DNA from: Treponema sp.
Lineage (GTDB): Bacteria > Spirochaetota > Spirochaetia > Treponematales > Breznakiellaceae
Direction of reading: 5' to 3'
Assembly (NCBI GenBank): GCA_009786715.1
Contig: WQRN01000057.1
Span: 1-8,467, forward strand
Length of the DNA: 8,467 bases
Both the position numbers and the translations under genes were made by a program. The notes beneath the pieces are model-generated. The model saw only the letters and a program-made list of their open reading frames with translations. It ran no database searches and had not been told where the DNA came from. Of the stretch, positions 6,825-8,467 are shown one piece after another; the first letter of the stretch is position 1; the number at the start of each line of letters is the position of its first letter.

Positions 6825-8150
6825 TCAAAAACTCCATTTATAATCGATATAAAATACATTGGTAATGCGTTCTTTTGAATCATTCCAGTTAATAATGTTT
6901 GTCTTCGCTGAATCAATATGCGTAACATTACCAATTTCAAAATGCGTTCTTCCGTCGAGATTGATCCTAACAGAAGGTCTAATGCTTAATACAGAATGTT
7001 CCGCCGCGCTTGATAGAGGAGCATAACCTCTGCGGTGATAATTAGGATTTGCGGACGCTTGCGCAGTTACCGCATTGTGACTCGTCCCGTTAATAAAATA
7101 CACTAAATCCAAACGAGGAACAACGCTGTCAAACGTGTAACTGCCCCATAAATTAAAAAGCAAACCTGTGTCTTTGTCATTTTGATACAGGAATTGCACA
7201 GCGTTTAATCCCAAATTTAACTTGTCGATTTTATAGGCAAAAGTTTCAGATATAAACATAAGACCGTTGCTGCCGAAATCCTGAATATTATCAGCCGCTA
7301 TTGCCACAACGGCTGTAAGATTCGGAACTGCAAGAAGCCGTAAATCACCGACGAACATACTGGAATTTTTATTTTCATCTATCGTACCTCCGATATTTCT
7401 GCCATCTGTATTTGTATTTCTTGTTGTAGTGCCGCCTCCGGCTGTGTTCTCGGTACGGAAAGTGCCTCCGATATAGAAAACATCTTTCAAAGTATATGAT
7501 AAACCGGCGCTGTATTTTATATCTTCAAGGTAAACTCTGGAATTAATATTGCGCCCTAAGACATTGTTCGCGCCGCCGCCTAATTGAGTAACGGTATAAG
7601 CGCCAAGTCCAAGATTAAACCCTTCAAACGGATTCAATTTTATAAATACGCCCAAACCTTCGCCTGCATCATCATTAAACCACCAATCGGCTGTCTGCCA
7701 GGAACTGTCATCTACTATACCTGCGCTGAAACTTAATTTATTTTCAAAGAAGTTTATAAAACCGTAAACAAAAGGCATTGAAAAATACATACCGCCGAGA
7801 TTAACACTGCCGTTTCCTGAAAACGAAAAATCGTGCGTATGATTTTCCTCTTCTTGAGTAGTTCCCGATCCGCTGACACTAACACTTGTGCTCGTATTAA
7901 ATGTTCTTTGTGATTGAATTCTGAATCTAAAACCCGCATTTTTTGGTTCATTCAAATATGAACCGTTTAAGCGAAACCTGTAGCCGGGGCTGTCAGAATC
8001 GACGCTGAATGTTTTTAAAAACGGATCTTCATTTCCTGTTTTTACCATTCCCAATCCGCTGCCAAAATAACCGCCCAATGTTAAATTTTGCGCGAAAACC
8101 GCAGACGCTGTTAAAGCCATTGCAAATGCAAATCCAATAATTCTTTTCAT
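6825..8150 (-). CDS. Outer-membrane beta-barrel (porin-like) protein
   Basis: The 441-residue product begins with a classical signal peptide, MKRIIGFAFAMALTASAVFA, with likely cleavage after Ala20 and mature Gln21. The rest is rich in Gly, Asn and aromatic residues in alternating strand-like segments (for example GLGVFIKLN and KLSFSAGIV). It ends in YIDYKWSF, with the C-terminal Phe typical of proteins folded into the outer membrane by the BAM machinery. A loop at 100-107 (EEENHTHD) is acidic and His-rich. A strong GGAGGA ribosome site lies just before the ATG at 8150-8148. I do not recognise a named family; the style resembles uncharacterised spirochaete outer-membrane proteins. It lies about 100 bases upstream of phoA, but no Pho-box array precedes it, so a role in phosphate or organophosphate uptake is only a guess from position. 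Confidence 0.8.
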   Translation of the reverse strand: MKRIIGFAFAMALTASAVFAQNLTLGGYFGSGLGMVKTGNEDPFLKTFSVDSDSPGYRFRLNGSYLNEPKNAGFRFRIQSQRTFNTSTSVSVSGSGTTQEEENHTHDFSFSGNGSVNLGGMYFSMPFVYGFINFFENKLSFSAGIVDDSSWQTADWWFNDDAGEGLGVFIKLNPFEGFNLGLGAYTVTQLGGGANNVLGRNINSRVYLEDIKYSAGLSYTLKDVFYIGGTFRTENTAGGGTTTRNTNTDGRNIGGTIDENKNSSMFVGDLRLLAVPNLTAVVAIAADNIQDFGSNGLMFISETFAYKIDKLNLGLNAVQFLYQNDKDTGLLFNLWGSYTFDSVVPRLDLVYFINGTSHNAVTAQASANPNYHRRGYAPLSSAAEHSVLSIRPSVRINLDGRTHFEIGNVTHIDSAKTNIINWNDSKERITNVFYIDYKWSF

Positions 8151-8184
8151 AGTTTTCCTCCAAGGATAAATTGTTGAGAAAAAA

Positions 8185-8202
8185 CTAATATTTTAATGTT
8201 AG
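8185..8202. repeat. Imperfect palindrome in the leader of the porin-like gene
   Basis: Two 8-base arms, CTAATATT and AATGTTAG, are inverted around a 2-base centre and pair at 7 of 8 positions. The element is 34 bases upstream of the start codon and downstream of a possible -10. It could be a small operator or only a chance AT-rich palindrome. Confidence 0.25.
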
Positions 8203-8217
8203 GGTTTTATTTCGCGA

Positions 8218-8223
8218 ATTATA
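8218..8223 (-). promoter_or_regulatory. Possible -10 element for the porin-like gene
   Basis: A perfect TATAAT occurs on the minus strand, about 68 bases before the ATG. The best hexamer 17 bases upstream, TTTTAG, is a poor -35, and the surroundings are very AT-rich, so this is a weak candidate. The rest of the 101-base gap (8151-8251) contains only the ribosome site and the palindrome at 8185-8202. Confidence 0.3.
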
Positions 8224-8251
8224 AATTTTAATTAAAAGCGCTAAAACTGGA

Positions 8252-8467
8252 TCAATCAACTCCGGCTTCGTCATCCTCGGTTTCTGCTTTCATTTTACTT
8301 CTTCTTTTAATAATGATCCGCGGAACGTAGAATAAAATACCGGATGCGGCGTACATCGAGAAAATGATGAATATCGTATTTTGAGGGAAGATGACGACAA
8401 GAATGATAAGAACAATTATTACCGCGAAAAGTTCTATTGTTCTGATTTTTGTTAATTTCAATTTTTT
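8252..8467 (-). CDS. C-terminal fragment of a membrane protein, possibly phosphatidylserine synthase (PssA)
   Basis: The frame is open from the right edge to the TGA at 8254-8252, so 71 residues are seen. The first in-window start would be only a TTG at 8461-8459 with no visible ribosome site, so the true start is probably outside the window. The visible part has two hydrophobic helices (ELFAVIIVLIILVVIF, then NTIFIIFSMYAASGILFYV), followed by a basic patch (KRRSKMK) and an acidic tail (ETEDDEAGVD). The pattern of a helix, a Pro, a helix with YxxSG and then a basic end resembles the C-terminus of CDP-diacylglycerol-serine O-phosphatidyltransferases, recalled from family knowledge and not verified. 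A small stand-alone two-helix membrane protein is the main alternative. Confidence 0.5.
   Translation of the reverse strand, partial: KKLKLTKIRTIELFAVIIVLIILVVIFPQNTIFIIFSMYAASGILFYVPRIIIKRRSKMKAETEDDEAGVD

Noticed and set aside
8226..8237. Perfect palindrome TTTTAATTAAAA
   Set aside because: It consists only of A and T in an AT-rich gap, so it is expected by chance and makes no stable hairpin.
8151..8251. Pho box before the porin-like gene
   Set aside because: A CTAACA occurs, but no partner hexamers are found 11 bases on either side, so the repeat geometry is absent.

Overview
The window reads almost entirely from the minus strand and is a phosphate-acquisition locus. In order of transcription (right to left) it holds: the C-terminal end of a two-helix membrane protein cut by the right edge, an outer-membrane beta-barrel/porin-like protein, a lipoprotein alkaline phosphatase (PhoA family), a YibE/F-family polytopic membrane protein, and the high-affinity phosphate transporter genes pstS, pstC, pstA and pstB, followed by the start of phoU, which is cut by the left edge.

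The organism looks like a diderm with moderate-to-low GC. It has an outer-membrane protein with a signal peptide and a C-terminal Phe, a lipoprotein form of both PstS and alkaline phosphatase, and strong GGAGG/AAGGAG ribosome binding sites. The look of the porin (short signal peptide, Gly/Phe-rich strands), the relaxed lipobox of the phosphatase and the compact PstS suggest a spirochaete, perhaps a Treponema relative. This is an impression from protein style, not a proven placement.

Right part (6825-8467): the membrane fragment and the porin gene, separated by about 100 AT-rich bases that hold a possible promoter and an imperfect palindrome. Middle part (4089-6722): phoA and the YibE/F gene, only 3 bases apart and very likely one transcript. 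Left part (1-3983): pstSCAB-phoU with gaps of 15-16 bases or a 4-base overlap, a tight operon.

The most informative non-coding signal is a pair of matching arrays. Upstream of both phoA (6768-6806) and pstS (4026-4064) there are four TTAACA-like hexamers in direct repeat with an 11-base period. Each array is followed by a -10-like hexamer starting 15 bases after the start of the last repeat. This is the geometry of a PhoB/PhoP (Pho box) activator site. It suggests that the phosphatase-YibE/F pair and the transporter operon are two co-regulated phosphate-starvation units. The phosphatase would release phosphate from organic esters outside the inner membrane, PstS would capture it, PstCAB would import it and PhoU would signal sufficiency. 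The least understood parts are the YibE/F protein, whose family has no settled function, and a roughly 110-residue extracytoplasmic insert in PstC.

No RNA genes, mobile elements, CRISPR arrays or strong rho-independent terminators were seen. No stretch longer than about 110 bases lacks a gene.
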